Source: Rhizobium sp. Leaf306 (GTDB lineage Bacteria > Pseudomonadota > Alphaproteobacteria > Rhizobiales > Rhizobiaceae). Taken from it: a stretch of DNA of 64,000 nucleotides. Location: contig NZ_LMNX01000003.1 in NCBI RefSeq assembly GCF_001423425.1, positions 591,044 through 655,043 of the forward strand. The letters run 5' to 3'. Shown here piece by piece: positions 7,779 to 16,386 of the stretch. The translations under genes were made by a program, and so were the position numbers. Every line of letters starts with the position of its first letter. The first letter of the stretch is position 1. The notes beneath the pieces are model-generated. The model made no database searches, was not told the origin of the DNA, and saw only the letters and a list, made by a program, of their open reading frames with translations.

Positions 7779-8216
7779 TTAGCGGCAAACCCGGCGTGGG
7801 CCCGAGTTCGGCTGGTAGGTGTTGTCCGAAGCGCGATACGAGCGGTAACGCGCTGCGCAGCTGCTGCTGCCGTTGCGGTTCTGCGAAGCGATCGCACCAC
7901 CGATGAGTGCACCTGCAGCCAAGCCGCCGATGATGGCGCCGGTGTTGTTGCGACGACGGTTGTCGTAGCGACGGTCATGGCGGCGGTGGTTGCTGTAACG
8001 GTTGCGGCGATCGTAGCGGTCACGACGATCATAGCGATTGTTGTATCGACGCTCGCCACGTGGGACGTAACGGCGGTTGTCGTTGCGGTATTGGACCTGC
8101 TGGACGTCAGCCGCCGGTGCAGCCGCCGTGATCGCTGCCTTCGGCATGGCCTGCGCTGGCACGTATCCGGTAAACGCGGTCATGATCGAAATGATTATAA
8201 TTGCGAGCTTTTTCAT
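7779..8216 (-). CDS. BA14K family protein
   Basis: 145 residues. A signal peptide covers about residues 1-22 (MKKLAIIIISIMTAFTGYVPAQA). The middle is a low-complexity Arg/Asn/Tyr/Asp region (repeats such as RRYDNRRRNN), then a glycine zipper (GAIIGGLAAGALIGGAIA). The C-terminus carries the BA14K motif with CAARYRSYRASDNTYQ and a final Cys (RRVCR). BA14K proteins of Brucella and rhizobia are exported, immunoreactive and lectin-like; here binding to surface polysaccharide is an inference. The start at 8216 is chosen because the signal peptide begins there. The promoter region contains an imperfect inverted repeat near 8240-8264 but no EcfG box. Confidence 0.85.
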   Translation of the reverse strand: MKKLAIIIISIMTAFTGYVPAQAMPKAAITAAAPAADVQQVQYRNDNRRYVPRGERRYNNRYDRRDRYDRRNRYSNHRRHDRRYDNRRRNNTGAIIGGLAAGALIGGAIASQNRNGSSSCAARYRSYRASDNTYQPNSGPRRVCR

Positions 8217-8328
8217 CTGTCTCTTTCGTTGTTGTAAAACGGAGATAGGGCGAATCTCCCGTATGGGTAGAGCGCTGGTTGAACTTGTGAACACGTCCAC
8301 GACACAAGCGCTTGCGCCAACACCGGCG

Positions 8329-9627
8329 TCAGAGTTCGATCGCAGCTGGTGGTCCGCGGAAGGCGTCGAGTCGGTCTGGGGCCTGGAGCCTCACGGGCGC
8401 TCCCGATCGCGCTGACTCGTAGATTGCTTCCATCACAACATGATCCTGCACACCTTCCTCGCCGGGCGTTCGTGGCTTGCGGTCCTCGATGATGCAGGTC
8501 GCCATGTGGTCGATCTCGGCCGCAAACTGGTTGTTGAGCGCGATCTCGACCTTCTTCTGCACGGACTTTTCGCCATCCAGTTCAGTGACAGTCAGGCTCT
8601 GGCCGTCGTATTTATAGGCGTTCGCCATATCCACGGTGGCCTTTTCGAAATTGAGGCGCTGATGCTTGTCGTCTCGCGCGCCATAGCTGGTGAAGCAGTT
8701 GGCGATGAAATTGGATGGGAAGCGCAAGGTGAACGAGACCGTTTCCTCGACCTCGGCATAGCGCGGGTCACCTTCGGGGCTGTATTGCGTCGCCATGACT
8801 TCGACCGGTTCCTCACCTGTGAGGAAGCGTGCGGTGTTCAGGCAGTAAAGCCCAATGTCAGGCAGTGATCCGCCACCGGCAAGAGCCTTCTTGTGCCGCC
8901 ATTGCTCGGCACCGTTTTCGGCAACCGTCTGAACGTTGATCGCGGACATGCCGACAAGGCGGCCATAGGCTTTGCTGCGGACTTTTTCGGCGAGGTAGAG
9001 ATTGGCGGCTTCGTACTGGATGCGGTAGGCCACCATCAGCTTGACTTTCTGCTCTTCGCAAATCTTGACCATTTCCTGCCCGTCCGCCGAGCTGATCGAC
9101 ATGGGCTTCTCGCAAAGGACATGCTTGCCTGCCCGCGCTGCCCGTTCGACATATTCGCGGTGCATGCTGTTGGGCAGAACGATGTAGACGGCCTTGATGT
9201 CCGGATTGGCCTTGATGGCGTCAAAGCTCTCGTAATCGTAACAGGCATCCTCGGCGATGCCGTATTGCCGCGCGACCGCCGATAGCTTCTCCGGCGTTCC
9301 GGACACGAGCGCCACGAGTTTCGATTTTTTCGTTTCGCCAAAGGCGGGAAGTATTTCTTCGAGGCTGAGACGACCGAGAGCTACGACCGCAAAGCCGACC
9401 CTATCTTCCAGAGGAAGCGGCGCTGACGGGTTTCCGCTCGGGGTCTCATCGGGCCCGCGCCATTCCGGGAACTTGACCTTGCCGTCCTCGACCATGCCGG
9501 TGTCCACCTGCGTCGGTGCGGGGTAGCTCTGAGCGCCGGCAACCGTCGTGGACAACACCACCCCCGTTGCGCCTGCGGCTCCAAGTTTCAGAAGATTGCG
9601 TCTGTTGAAAGCGCTTGCCTGATCCAT
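8329..9627 (-). CDS. Tat-exported Gfo/Idh/MocA oxidoreductase (glucose-fructose oxidoreductase-like)
   Basis: 432 residues. The N-terminus FNRRNLLKLGAAGATGVV is a twin-arginine signal, so the folded, cofactor-loaded enzyme should be exported to the periplasm. The Rossmann domain (VGFAVVALGRLSLEEILPAF) and the catalytic CEKPMS motif follow the Gfo/Idh/MocA pattern. Zymomonas glucose-fructose oxidoreductase has the same architecture (Tat signal, tightly bound NADP, produces sorbitol and gluconolactone). Start chosen at 9627 with GGAG seven bases upstream. It is divergent from zwf and has its own EcfG-like promoter. Exact sugar specificity is unknown. Confidence 0.85.
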   Translation of the reverse strand: MDQASAFNRRNLLKLGAAGATGVVLSTTVAGAQSYPAPTQVDTGMVEDGKVKFPEWRGPDETPSGNPSAPLPLEDRVGFAVVALGRLSLEEILPAFGETKKSKLVALVSGTPEKLSAVARQYGIAEDACYDYESFDAIKANPDIKAVYIVLPNSMHREYVERAARAGKHVLCEKPMSISSADGQEMVKICEEQKVKLMVAYRIQYEAANLYLAEKVRSKAYGRLVGMSAINVQTVAENGAEQWRHKKALAGGGSLPDIGLYCLNTARFLTGEEPVEVMATQYSPEGDPRYAEVEETVSFTLRFPSNFIANCFTSYGARDDKHQRLNFEKATVDMANAYKYDGQSLTVTELDGEKSVQKKVEIALNNQFAAEIDHMATCIIEDRKPRTPGEEGVQDHVVMEAIYESARSGAPVRLQAPDRLDAFRGPPAAIEL

Positions 9628-9657
9628 GCCGGTCTCCAAATTGCTCGCCGCCTCACA

Positions 9658-9682
9658 AACAACGCCGTTTCGCCGATGTTCC
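9658..9682 (-). promoter_or_regulatory. EcfG-type general stress promoter, oxidoreductase gene
   Basis: Minus strand GGAAC, 16 bases, TGTT, with the -10 element 30 bases from the ATG at 9627. No counterpart was seen on the plus strand for zwf within the same 249-base interval. Confidence 0.62.
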
Positions 9683-9876
9683 TTTGCATTCTGCGTTTGT
9701 CGGATGCGGAAGGTGGCTTGGGTATGCGGGTCCGGTGTGAGTATTCGTCGGCGCGTGGATGCCAAGTCGTCGCGGCGCCGACCCTTCTCGCAACTCGCCT
9801 CTATTTCCCTTTCGAGAATTGCTGGTTGCACCGAGAAGCCTATATCCCCGTGAGGACCTCATGGAAGGAGCTATGC

Positions 9877-11388
9877 GTGATCCCGAAAAAAGCACCGCCC
9901 GTTACTCTCGTCATCTTCGGCGCCACCGGCGACCTGACGCGTCGCCTGCTGATTCCGGCGATCATCAACCTGACACGCAGCGGCCTGGTCGGAGACGATC
10001 TCGCTATCCTCGGCGTCGGGATCGATGAAGGCGACGACGAATTTCTGCGCGGTCGGCTCGATGAGTTCCTCACCCATCTCAGCCCAGACGGCGAAGAGCC
10101 GACCCGCAAAGACGACGCTTGGTTCAGTCTGCGATCCCGCATTTCCTATATGAGCGGCGATTTCACCAGGGACGATATCTATCAGGCGATTGAAACGCGG
10201 CTTGGATCGACGGCAAATGCTGCTTTCTACCTCGCCGTCCCGCCCGTTCTGTTCGGACCTATCGTCGAGAAGCTGGCAGTACATGGCCTGATGCAGGAAA
10301 CCGAGACATGCTTCCGGCGCGTCGCGATCGAGAAACCCTTCGGGACCGATCTCGCCTCGGCGAAGGCTCTCAATGCCCATATATTGTCGAATGTCGAGGA
10401 AACCCAGGTCTACCGGCTGGATCATTTTCTCGGCAAGGAGACTGTGCAGAACCTGATGACGGCCCGTTTTGCCAACATGATCATCGAGGGCCTGTGGAGC
10501 AACACCCATATCGACCATGTTCAGATCACGGCGGCGGAGGTTGTCGATGTCGGCAGTCGCGGCAAGTTCTACGATGCGACAGGTGCTCTCCGCGACATGG
10601 TTCCGAACCACCTGTTCCAGTTGCTGGCCATGATCGCGATGGAACCCCCGAACAGTTTCGATGCCGAGGCTATTAGAAACGAGAAGGGCAAGGTGCTGAA
10701 AGCGCTGCGTGTCTATTCGGCTGAAGAGGCTGCCGCAAACAGCGTGCGCGGCGCCTATGGTTCGGGCGATCTCGGCGGCAAGTCGTTGTCAGCCTACCGG
10801 GACACCAAGGATGTCGCGCCCGACAGTCGGACCGAAACCTATGTGGCCCTCAAGCTTTATGCCGACACCTGGCGCTGGGCCGGTGTACCGTTCTACTTGA
10901 GGACGGGTAAGGCTTTGACCGCCCGCGACACGGAAATCGTCATCACGTTCAACAAGGTCCCATTTGCCCAGTTTCGCGAAACGGACGTGACGCGTCGTCT
11001 GCCGCCCAACCGGCTCGTCATCCAGGTTCAGCCGGATGAAGGGATGAGCATGGAAATCTCGATCAAACGCCCCGGCCAATCCGTCGAGACAGTGCCGGTG
11101 ACACTGGATTTCCGCTATTCCGACAGGTTCGACATCGGCAACACGACGGGCTACGAATCCCTGATCTACGACCTGTTCATCGGCGATCAGGCGCTGTTTC
11201 AACGCGCCGACAGCATCGAAGCCGGATGGGCTGCCGTCCAGCCTTTCCTGGACGCCTGGGCAGAAGACGGCTCGGTTCCAGAACCCTACGCCCCCGGCAG
11301 CATGGGCCCAGCCTCAGCCGATGACCTTATCCGCAAAGACGGTCGTGAGTGGCATGAACTCGGGGTGGTGCTGCATCAGAGGAAGTGA
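9877..11388 (+). CDS. zwf: Glucose-6-phosphate 1-dehydrogenase
   Basis: 503 residues, normal length. It oxidises glucose-6-phosphate to 6-phosphogluconolactone with NAD(P)+, feeding the Entner-Doudoroff and pentose phosphate routes. Seen: GATGDLTRRLLIPA (coenzyme loop), the substrate-binding and catalytic RLDHFLGKETVQNLM, and AIEKPFGTD. The start is GTG at 9877, since GGAAGGAG lies six bases before it; the frame is open further upstream but without family-like sequence. Unlike the usual rhizobial zwf-pgl-edd operon, no pgl or edd follows, so this is probably a second copy. It sits divergently to a stress-controlled sugar oxidoreductase. Confidence 0.93.
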   Translation: MIPKKAPPVTLVIFGATGDLTRRLLIPAIINLTRSGLVGDDLAILGVGIDEGDDEFLRGRLDEFLTHLSPDGEEPTRKDDAWFSLRSRISYMSGDFTRDDIYQAIETRLGSTANAAFYLAVPPVLFGPIVEKLAVHGLMQETETCFRRVAIEKPFGTDLASAKALNAHILSNVEETQVYRLDHFLGKETVQNLMTARFANMIIEGLWSNTHIDHVQITAAEVVDVGSRGKFYDATGALRDMVPNHLFQLLAMIAMEPPNSFDAEAIRNEKGKVLKALRVYSAEEAAANSVRGAYGSGDLGGKSLSAYRDTKDVAPDSRTETYVALKLYADTWRWAGVPFYLRTGKALTARDTEIVITFNKVPFAQFRETDVTRRLPPNRLVIQVQPDEGMSMEISIKRPGQSVETVPVTLDFRYSDRFDIGNTTGYESLIYDLFIGDQALFQRADSIEAGWAAVQPFLDAWAEDGSVPEPYAPGSMGPASADDLIRKDGREWHELGVVLHQRK

Positions 11389-11436
11389 AGCGGGTGTCGT
11401 TGCGGGCGGACGGTGCTTGACGGTCGATCGGTTAGA

Positions 11437-11475
11437 GGCGCCATACCACAGATGACCGACTTTCGGTTTGGCGCC
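11437..11475 (+). terminator. Possible terminator hairpin after zwf
   Basis: GGCGCCA at 11437-11443 pairs with TGGCGCC at 11469-11475, with an inner ACCGA/TCGGT stem. There is only a short T-rich tail (ATCTT). It lies between convergent zwf and the D-amino-acid transaminase gene. Confidence 0.4.
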
Positions 11476-11506
11476 ATCTTATGATCAACCAAAGCTGCTC
11501 AGTGGT

Positions 11507-12361
11507 TCAGATCGAGTTGGCGATCTTGTCGGCGATGTAGAGTTCACGCAGTTTGAGCGTTAGAGCCCCCGGCTTGCCGTCGCCCACAGGTGCGCCGTCG
11601 ATACGCGTGACGGGCATTACGAAGTTGGTGGCCGAGGTGATGAAGGCTTCCGCGGCATTCATCGCTTCATCGGGTGTGAAGGCGCGCTCGTCATAGGGAA
11701 TGCCGGCTTTTTCGGCGAGATCAAGCACGCTTGCGCGCGTGATGCCGTGCAGGATTGCGTTCGACAGCGGGCGGGTGATCAGCCTGCCACTCTTGTCGAT
11801 GATATGGGCGGTCGCCGAGCTTGCCTCCGTGACGAAGCCGTCCTCTACAAGCCAGGCGTCATCAGCGCCTTTCTCCATCGCCTGCACTTTGGCCATCGAA
11901 GGATAGAGCAACTGCACCGTCTTGATATCGCGGCGCTCCCAGCGCCAGTCGGGCAGCAGAGCGACGGACAGGCCGGTCGCTAGCTTGGGGTTTTCGATCA
12001 CAGATTTTGCCTGGGTAAAGAGAACCAGCGTCGGCAAAGGATCCTTCGGGAAGGCGAAGTCACGGTCGGCCGGGCCGCGCGACAGCTGAAGGTAGATCAG
12101 GCCTTCCTTGAGTTCATTGCGTCTGATGATCTCCCGGTGAGCCTCCAGAAGTTCGCTGGCGGAAATCGGCAGGTTCAGACCCAGTTCCGTGATCGAGCGC
12201 TTCAGGCGGGCGGCGTGGCCCTCATATTCGAGAAGCTTGCCGTCGATGACGCCGGTCACTTCGTAGATGGCATCCGCGAACAGAAATCCGCGGTCGAACA
12301 CGGAGACCTTTGCTTCGGCTTCGGGCAGCCATTCGCCATTCAAATAAACGATACGGGACAA
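11507..12361 (-). CDS. dat: D-amino-acid transaminase (class IV, PLP)
   Basis: 284 residues, the normal length for class IV aminotransferases, which exchange the amino group of D-amino acids with 2-oxoglutarate using PLP. Seen: VSVFDRGFLFADAIYEV near residue 20, the PLP-Lys region RDIKTVQLLYPSM around residue 145, and the cofactor-phosphate region EASSATAHI. The start is TTG at 12361, supported by AAGGAG at the right distance; no ATG is available nearby. It is last in the minus-strand hydantoin cluster, so it probably turns the D-amino acids released by the carbamoylase into keto acids. A branched-chain aminotransferase or aminodeoxychorismate lyase is less likely given the context. Confidence 0.85.
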   Translation of the reverse strand: MSRIVYLNGEWLPEAEAKVSVFDRGFLFADAIYEVTGVIDGKLLEYEGHAARLKRSITELGLNLPISASELLEAHREIIRRNELKEGLIYLQLSRGPADRDFAFPKDPLPTLVLFTQAKSVIENPKLATGLSVALLPDWRWERRDIKTVQLLYPSMAKVQAMEKGADDAWLVEDGFVTEASSATAHIIDKSGRLITRPLSNAILHGITRASVLDLAEKAGIPYDERAFTPDEAMNAAEAFITSATNFVMPVTRIDGAPVGDGKPGALTLKLRELYIADKIANSI

Positions 12362-12388
12362 GACAATCTCCTTCAGTATGTCGGGAAT

Positions 12389-13303
12389 TCAAAACACATC
12401 GCCGGCGGCTCGCTTCAGTTCGGCGATGAACCCGTGCAGGAGGCGCGAGCGCGGCACGCCCTTGCGGGTGATCAGGACGGCCGCGACTTCGCGGGGCGGC
12501 TGGAAGGGCAGTTGCACCAAGCCCTCCGATGACTGGTAGGCGGCGCTATAGGGATCGACGACCGCCGCTCCGACGCCAGCTCCGGCCAGAACCGCAGCCG
12601 TTGCGCAATAGCGCACCTCGACCCGCGGCTCGTAATCGATGCCCTCGCGATCGAAGGCATCGCGCAGCATCTGGCCCATGCGCGATTCCGCTTCGAGGCC
12701 GATAAAACCGTGTTCGGACAAATCACTGACCGTCACCTCCTGCCGACTAGCGACCGGGTGGTCCTTCGGCACGAGCGCGACCATATGGGTGCGCGACAGG
12801 ATCTCTACGTTCACAGACGGATGCCGTTCCAGCGCGATCGCAAGACCGACGTCGGCGGCCCCGCTCTGCACAGCTTCGATGACGTGTTCGAGCCGGCGGA
12901 CATCGTAAGCGACGGACACATCCGGACGATCTTTCAGGAACCGTGCGAGCGCCACCGGTGCGACCGTATTACCAAGCGGCGGCGTCGACATGACACGCAG
13001 CCGTCCCGATGTGCCATGCCGGATCGAGCGGGCGCGGGCGGAAAAGCTGCGCAGCATGCTGAAGACAGGCCGCACCTCTTCAAACAGAAGCGTGGCTTCT
13101 TCGGTTGGCTCAAGCCGCCGGTGCAGGCGCTCAAACAGCGTTATACCGAGCTGGTTTTCCAGCTGGCGGATGCCGTTCGAAACGGCGGGCTGCGAGATGC
13201 CCAGCTGCTCGGCTGCCTCCACGGTCGTTTCGCAACGCATCATGGCCCCGAAGATTTCGAGGAGGCGCAGCGAGATATCCGGCTTCTGCTCGGTTTCGGT
13301 CAT
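12389..13303 (-). CDS. LysR-family transcriptional regulator
   Basis: 304 residues with an N-terminal winged helix-turn-helix (EAAEQLGISQPAVSNGIRQLENQLG, residues about 28-53) and a periplasmic-binding-protein-like effector domain from about residue 95. LysR regulators bind DNA as tetramers and respond to pathway metabolites. Its gene begins 5 bases after the racemase stop and ends 27 bases before the transaminase start, so it is embedded in the hydantoin operon rather than divergent from it as is more usual. It probably controls the operon promoter upstream of the binding-protein gene at 19490, with a hydantoin or N-carbamoyl amino acid as likely effector (inference). Confidence 0.9.
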   Translation of the reverse strand: MTETEQKPDISLRLLEIFGAMMRCETTVEAAEQLGISQPAVSNGIRQLENQLGITLFERLHRRLEPTEEATLLFEEVRPVFSMLRSFSARARSIRHGTSGRLRVMSTPPLGNTVAPVALARFLKDRPDVSVAYDVRRLEHVIEAVQSGAADVGLAIALERHPSVNVEILSRTHMVALVPKDHPVASRQEVTVSDLSEHGFIGLEAESRMGQMLRDAFDREGIDYEPRVEVRYCATAAVLAGAGVGAAVVDPYSAAYQSSEGLVQLPFQPPREVAAVLITRKGVPRSRLLHGFIAELKRAAGDVF

Positions 13304-13308
13304 GGCGT

Positions 13309-13968
13309 TCAGGTGAGAACTGCGCCAAGCGCCATCGCGACGGCGGCCTGGGTCGGATCGATCACGCGGATGCCGAGCTCATCTTCGAGTCTGCGGCGGT
13401 GGCCGGACATGCCGGCACAGCCAAGCACGATCGCGCCGGCGCCCATGTGCCGCAGTTTCAGCCCGGCTTTCACGAGAGCCGCATAGCTTTCCTCTCCATG
13501 GCCGCTGTCGGCGACGCTGATTGCGCCTTCAAGCGCGACCTCGCCGGCAAGCCTGCCATCGACGCCGAGGCGGCGAAGGTTGCGCATGTGACGGGGGATT
13601 GAACCTTCGGCGACTGCGATGACGCCGAAGAGATCTGCAAGCGCCAGGGCGCTCAGTACGCCGGCATCCTGGATGCCGTAGATCGGCTTGGTGGTGATCG
13701 ACCGTGCAAGGTCCAGCCCGGGCTGCGAATAGCAGGCGAGCACATAGGCTGATGCATCCGGCCGGGTTTCGATCAGGTCGGCAGTGCGCAACGCGGCTTC
13801 ATCCACATGGCGCTGGGTGACGACGCCGGGCGGACCCTCATCGATCGTGACGCATTCGATAACGGGACCAGCCGGAAACTGCATTCCGGAGAGCGCCTCG
13901 CGCAGGCCTTCGGTGACGCTTTCCGAACTGTTCGGGTTGATGACGAGGATCCGGCCGACGGTTCTCAT
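13309..13968 (-). CDS. Hydantoin racemase (Asp/Glu racemase superfamily)
   Basis: 219 residues. The pattern ILVINPNSSESVTEGL, followed by a first catalytic Cys in LACYSQPGLD and a second in IVLGCAGMSG, is that of hydantoin racemases, which interconvert D- and L-5-substituted hydantoins with a two-cysteine mechanism. Both cysteines are present. The ATG overlaps the hydantoinase stop codon as ATGA, and GGAG lies nine bases upstream. The role that follows from context is to turn L-hydantoins into the D form that the hydantoinase and the D-specific carbamoylase of this cluster can use. Maleate isomerase and Asp racemase are relatives, but the neighbours decide. Confidence 0.88.
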   Translation of the reverse strand: MRTVGRILVINPNSSESVTEGLREALSGMQFPAGPVIECVTIDEGPPGVVTQRHVDEAALRTADLIETRPDASAYVLACYSQPGLDLARSITTKPIYGIQDAGVLSALALADLFGVIAVAEGSIPRHMRNLRRLGVDGRLAGEVALEGAISVADSGHGEESYAALVKAGLKLRHMGAGAIVLGCAGMSGHRRRLEDELGIRVIDPTQAAVAMALGAVLT

Positions 13969-15425
13969 GGGGCGATCTCCACGCCGAAATTCTGCGCCGG
14001 ATCGAATTCCTTGGCACGGTAGCCGGGCTTGCCGGTCAGGTCGATGGGGCTGCGGGCAATGAAACGACCACGACCACGGTCCGCCTTCAACTCGCCGTTC
14101 TCGACGATGACATCGCCGCGGTTCATGGTGAGGACCGGCCAGCCTTCGATCTCCATGCCCTCAAACGGTGTGTAGTCCATGTTGTCGTTCTGATCGGCAA
14201 GCGTTGCCTTGCGGCGGGCTTCCGGGTCCCAGATGCAGATATCGGCATCGTAGCCCGGTGCAATCGATCCCTTCTTGGCCATTCCGAATGTCCTGGCGGC
14301 ATTGGTGCTCGAAAGCGCAACGAACTGCTGCAGCGTGATGCGGCCTTTCGTGACGCCCTCAGAATACAGATAGGGCAGGCGCATGGCGATGCCCGGCATG
14401 CCGTTGGAGATCTTCGGGTAGGGTGCATCCGCGCCGTTGGCAAACTTTCCGCTGGCATCGAAACGGTAGGGCGCGTGGTCGGAGGACACGCTTTCGAATG
14501 TGCCTGATTGTACATGGCGCCAGAGCGCTTCCTGCGTTGCCGCGTCGCGGAGCGGAGGCGAGCAGATGAATTTCGCCCCTTCCATGCCGGGCCGGTCGAG
14601 ATCATCGCGTGTCAGAGCTAGATATTGCGGGCAGGTTTCGGCAAACAGTTTCGTTCCGGCAAGCTTTTCGCGCTGGACGATGGCAGCACCGCCCGCCGTC
14701 GAGACGTGGACGATGAAGAGGGCTGCATCGACCAGTTTCGCAAGCGAGACGGCCCGTTGGATCGCTTCTTCCTCGGCAAGCTCCGGTCGGCTGATCGCAT
14801 GGTATTTTGGCGCGGTGAGGCCGGCAGCCGCCATCCGCTTGTTCATCCACTTCACCATGTCGTTGTTTTCGGCATGGACCATGGTGAGCGCCCCATGGGT
14901 TTTGGCAACGGTCAGGATATCGAGCATGCCGCCGTCGCCAATATTCATCAGGTCGTAGGTCATGAACACCTTGAACGACGTGATGCCCTTGGCAAACACG
15001 CCCGGCAGCTCTGCAAGAACTGACGCCGAGGGGTCGGAAATGATCAGGTGGTAGGAATAGTCGAGCACCGAGTGCGGCGCGGCACGACCGTCATAGGTGG
15101 CGATGACATCGGCAATCGACTGGCCGCGATGCTGGGCCGCGAACGGGATGAACGACGAATTTCCACCGAAGGCGGCGGAGACCGAACCGGAATAATAGTC
15201 GTCGGCGGTAATCACGCCCGCGGAGCTTTCCTGGGCGATATGGGCATGCGCCTCGATGCCGCCGGGAACAACCAGCTTGCCACCTGCATCGATCCGGCGG
15301 TTTCCACCGGCGATCTTTTCGCCGATTGCCGCAATTCGACCGTCGGTAATGCCGATATCGCCATCGAATATGTCGGATGCGGTGACGATGCGACCGCCAT
15401 GGATGACCGTATCAAACGCTGTCAT
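13965..15425 (-). CDS. D-hydantoinase / dihydropyrimidinase
   Basis: 486 residues of the cyclic amidohydrolase (amidohydrolase superfamily) type. Metal-site features: GIEAHAHIAQ (HxH, usually followed by two later His and an Asp), the His in LTMVHAEN, the His in FIVHVSTAGG and the metal Asp in SSDHAPYRF. A typical bridging Lys (carbamylated) sits in GITSFKVFMTYD at about residue 150. The reaction opens 5-substituted hydantoins to N-carbamoyl amino acids, or dihydropyrimidines to ureido acids. AAGGAA precedes the ATG. It sits between the carbamoylase (12 bases upstream) and the racemase (4-base overlap). Confidence 0.92.
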   Translation of the reverse strand: MTAFDTVIHGGRIVTASDIFDGDIGITDGRIAAIGEKIAGGNRRIDAGGKLVVPGGIEAHAHIAQESSAGVITADDYYSGSVSAAFGGNSSFIPFAAQHRGQSIADVIATYDGRAAPHSVLDYSYHLIISDPSASVLAELPGVFAKGITSFKVFMTYDLMNIGDGGMLDILTVAKTHGALTMVHAENNDMVKWMNKRMAAAGLTAPKYHAISRPELAEEEAIQRAVSLAKLVDAALFIVHVSTAGGAAIVQREKLAGTKLFAETCPQYLALTRDDLDRPGMEGAKFICSPPLRDAATQEALWRHVQSGTFESVSSDHAPYRFDASGKFANGADAPYPKISNGMPGIAMRLPYLYSEGVTKGRITLQQFVALSSTNAARTFGMAKKGSIAPGYDADICIWDPEARRKATLADQNDNMDYTPFEGMEIEGWPVLTMNRGDVIVENGELKADRGRGRFIARSPIDLTGKPGYRAKEFDPAQNFGVEIAP

Positions 15426-15437
15426 GTCGGTCTTTCC

Positions 15438-16364
15438 TTACACTTCGATGATCACGCCGGTCTGGCTCGTCAGGCGACCGTAATGCTCGATACGACGATG
15501 GCGCTCGAAATCAAAGATCGTCTTCTTGCCGAAGTCGCATTTGGAGAAATCGCATTCGGCGATGATGAGCTCGTCCTCCTCGGTCACGGCGCGGGCAAGA
15601 ACGAAGCCGTCCGGATCGACGATGATCGAGCCGCCCATCAGCGGGTGACCGTCCTCGTTGCCCGCCTTGGCGACGCCGACGACATAGGTCGAATTCTGGT
15701 AGGCGCCGGACTGCATGGAAAGGTCGGAATGGAAAAGCCGCTTCTCCAAACCTTCGGCGCTCATCTGGCTGTTCACCGACGGCGTGTTGTAGCCGATCGT
15801 CACCAGCTCGACGCCCTGCAGGCCCAGGCAACGGAAGGTTTCCGGCCAGCGGCGGTCGTTGCAGATCGCCATGCCCATGATGACGCCTTCGTTGCGCCAG
15901 ACGTTGAAGCCGAGATCACCGGGTTCGAAGTAGCGCTTCTCGAGATGCTGGAAGGCGCGCTCGGTATCATATTCGGAATGACCGGGGAGGTGCACCTTGC
16001 GATACTTTCCGACGATATTGGCCTGACGGTCGGTAACAACAGAGGTGTTGTAATAGTGTCCGTCCGGCGTCTTCTCGCCGTAGCCGAAGGTGATGGCGAT
16101 GTTGAGCTCGCGGGCGCGATCGAACAGCGGCTGCGTGGCGGCGTTCGGCATTTCCGTCTCGAACCAGAAATCGATTTCGGCCTGGTCTTCCATGTACCAG
16201 CGGGGAAAGAAGGTCGTGAGCGCCAGCTCTGGGTAGACGACCATGTCTGCGCCCTTGGATGCGGCTTCATCGAGAAGCGCAATCATGCGGATGACGACGC
16301 TTTCGCGGCTGTCGTCTTTCTGGATGGCGCCGAGCTGGGCACCTGCGATCTTCATGATGGTCAT
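15438..16364 (-). CDS. N-carbamoyl-D-amino-acid hydrolase
   Basis: 308 residues, matching the length of the Agrobacterium D-carbamoylase (about 304). It is a nitrilase-superfamily enzyme with the Glu-Lys-Cys triad visible: Glu in VVYPELALTTFFPRW, Lys in GKYRKVHLPGH, Cys in MAICNDRRWPET. HLEKRYFEPGDLGF is strongly characteristic of D-carbamoylases. It releases CO2 and ammonia from N-carbamoyl-D-amino acids to give D-amino acids. Start at 16364 is chosen from AAGGA eight bases away; an ATG three codons later is also possible. It lies between the transporter genes and the hydantoinase in one direction. Confidence 0.93.
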   Translation of the reverse strand: MTIMKIAGAQLGAIQKDDSRESVVIRMIALLDEAASKGADMVVYPELALTTFFPRWYMEDQAEIDFWFETEMPNAATQPLFDRARELNIAITFGYGEKTPDGHYYNTSVVTDRQANIVGKYRKVHLPGHSEYDTERAFQHLEKRYFEPGDLGFNVWRNEGVIMGMAICNDRRWPETFRCLGLQGVELVTIGYNTPSVNSQMSAEGLEKRLFHSDLSMQSGAYQNSTYVVGVAKAGNEDGHPLMGGSIIVDPDGFVLARAVTEEDELIIAECDFSKCDFGKKTIFDFERHRRIEHYGRLTSQTGVIIEV

Positions 16365-16386
16365 CGGAGTTTCCTTTCGAAAGCGA

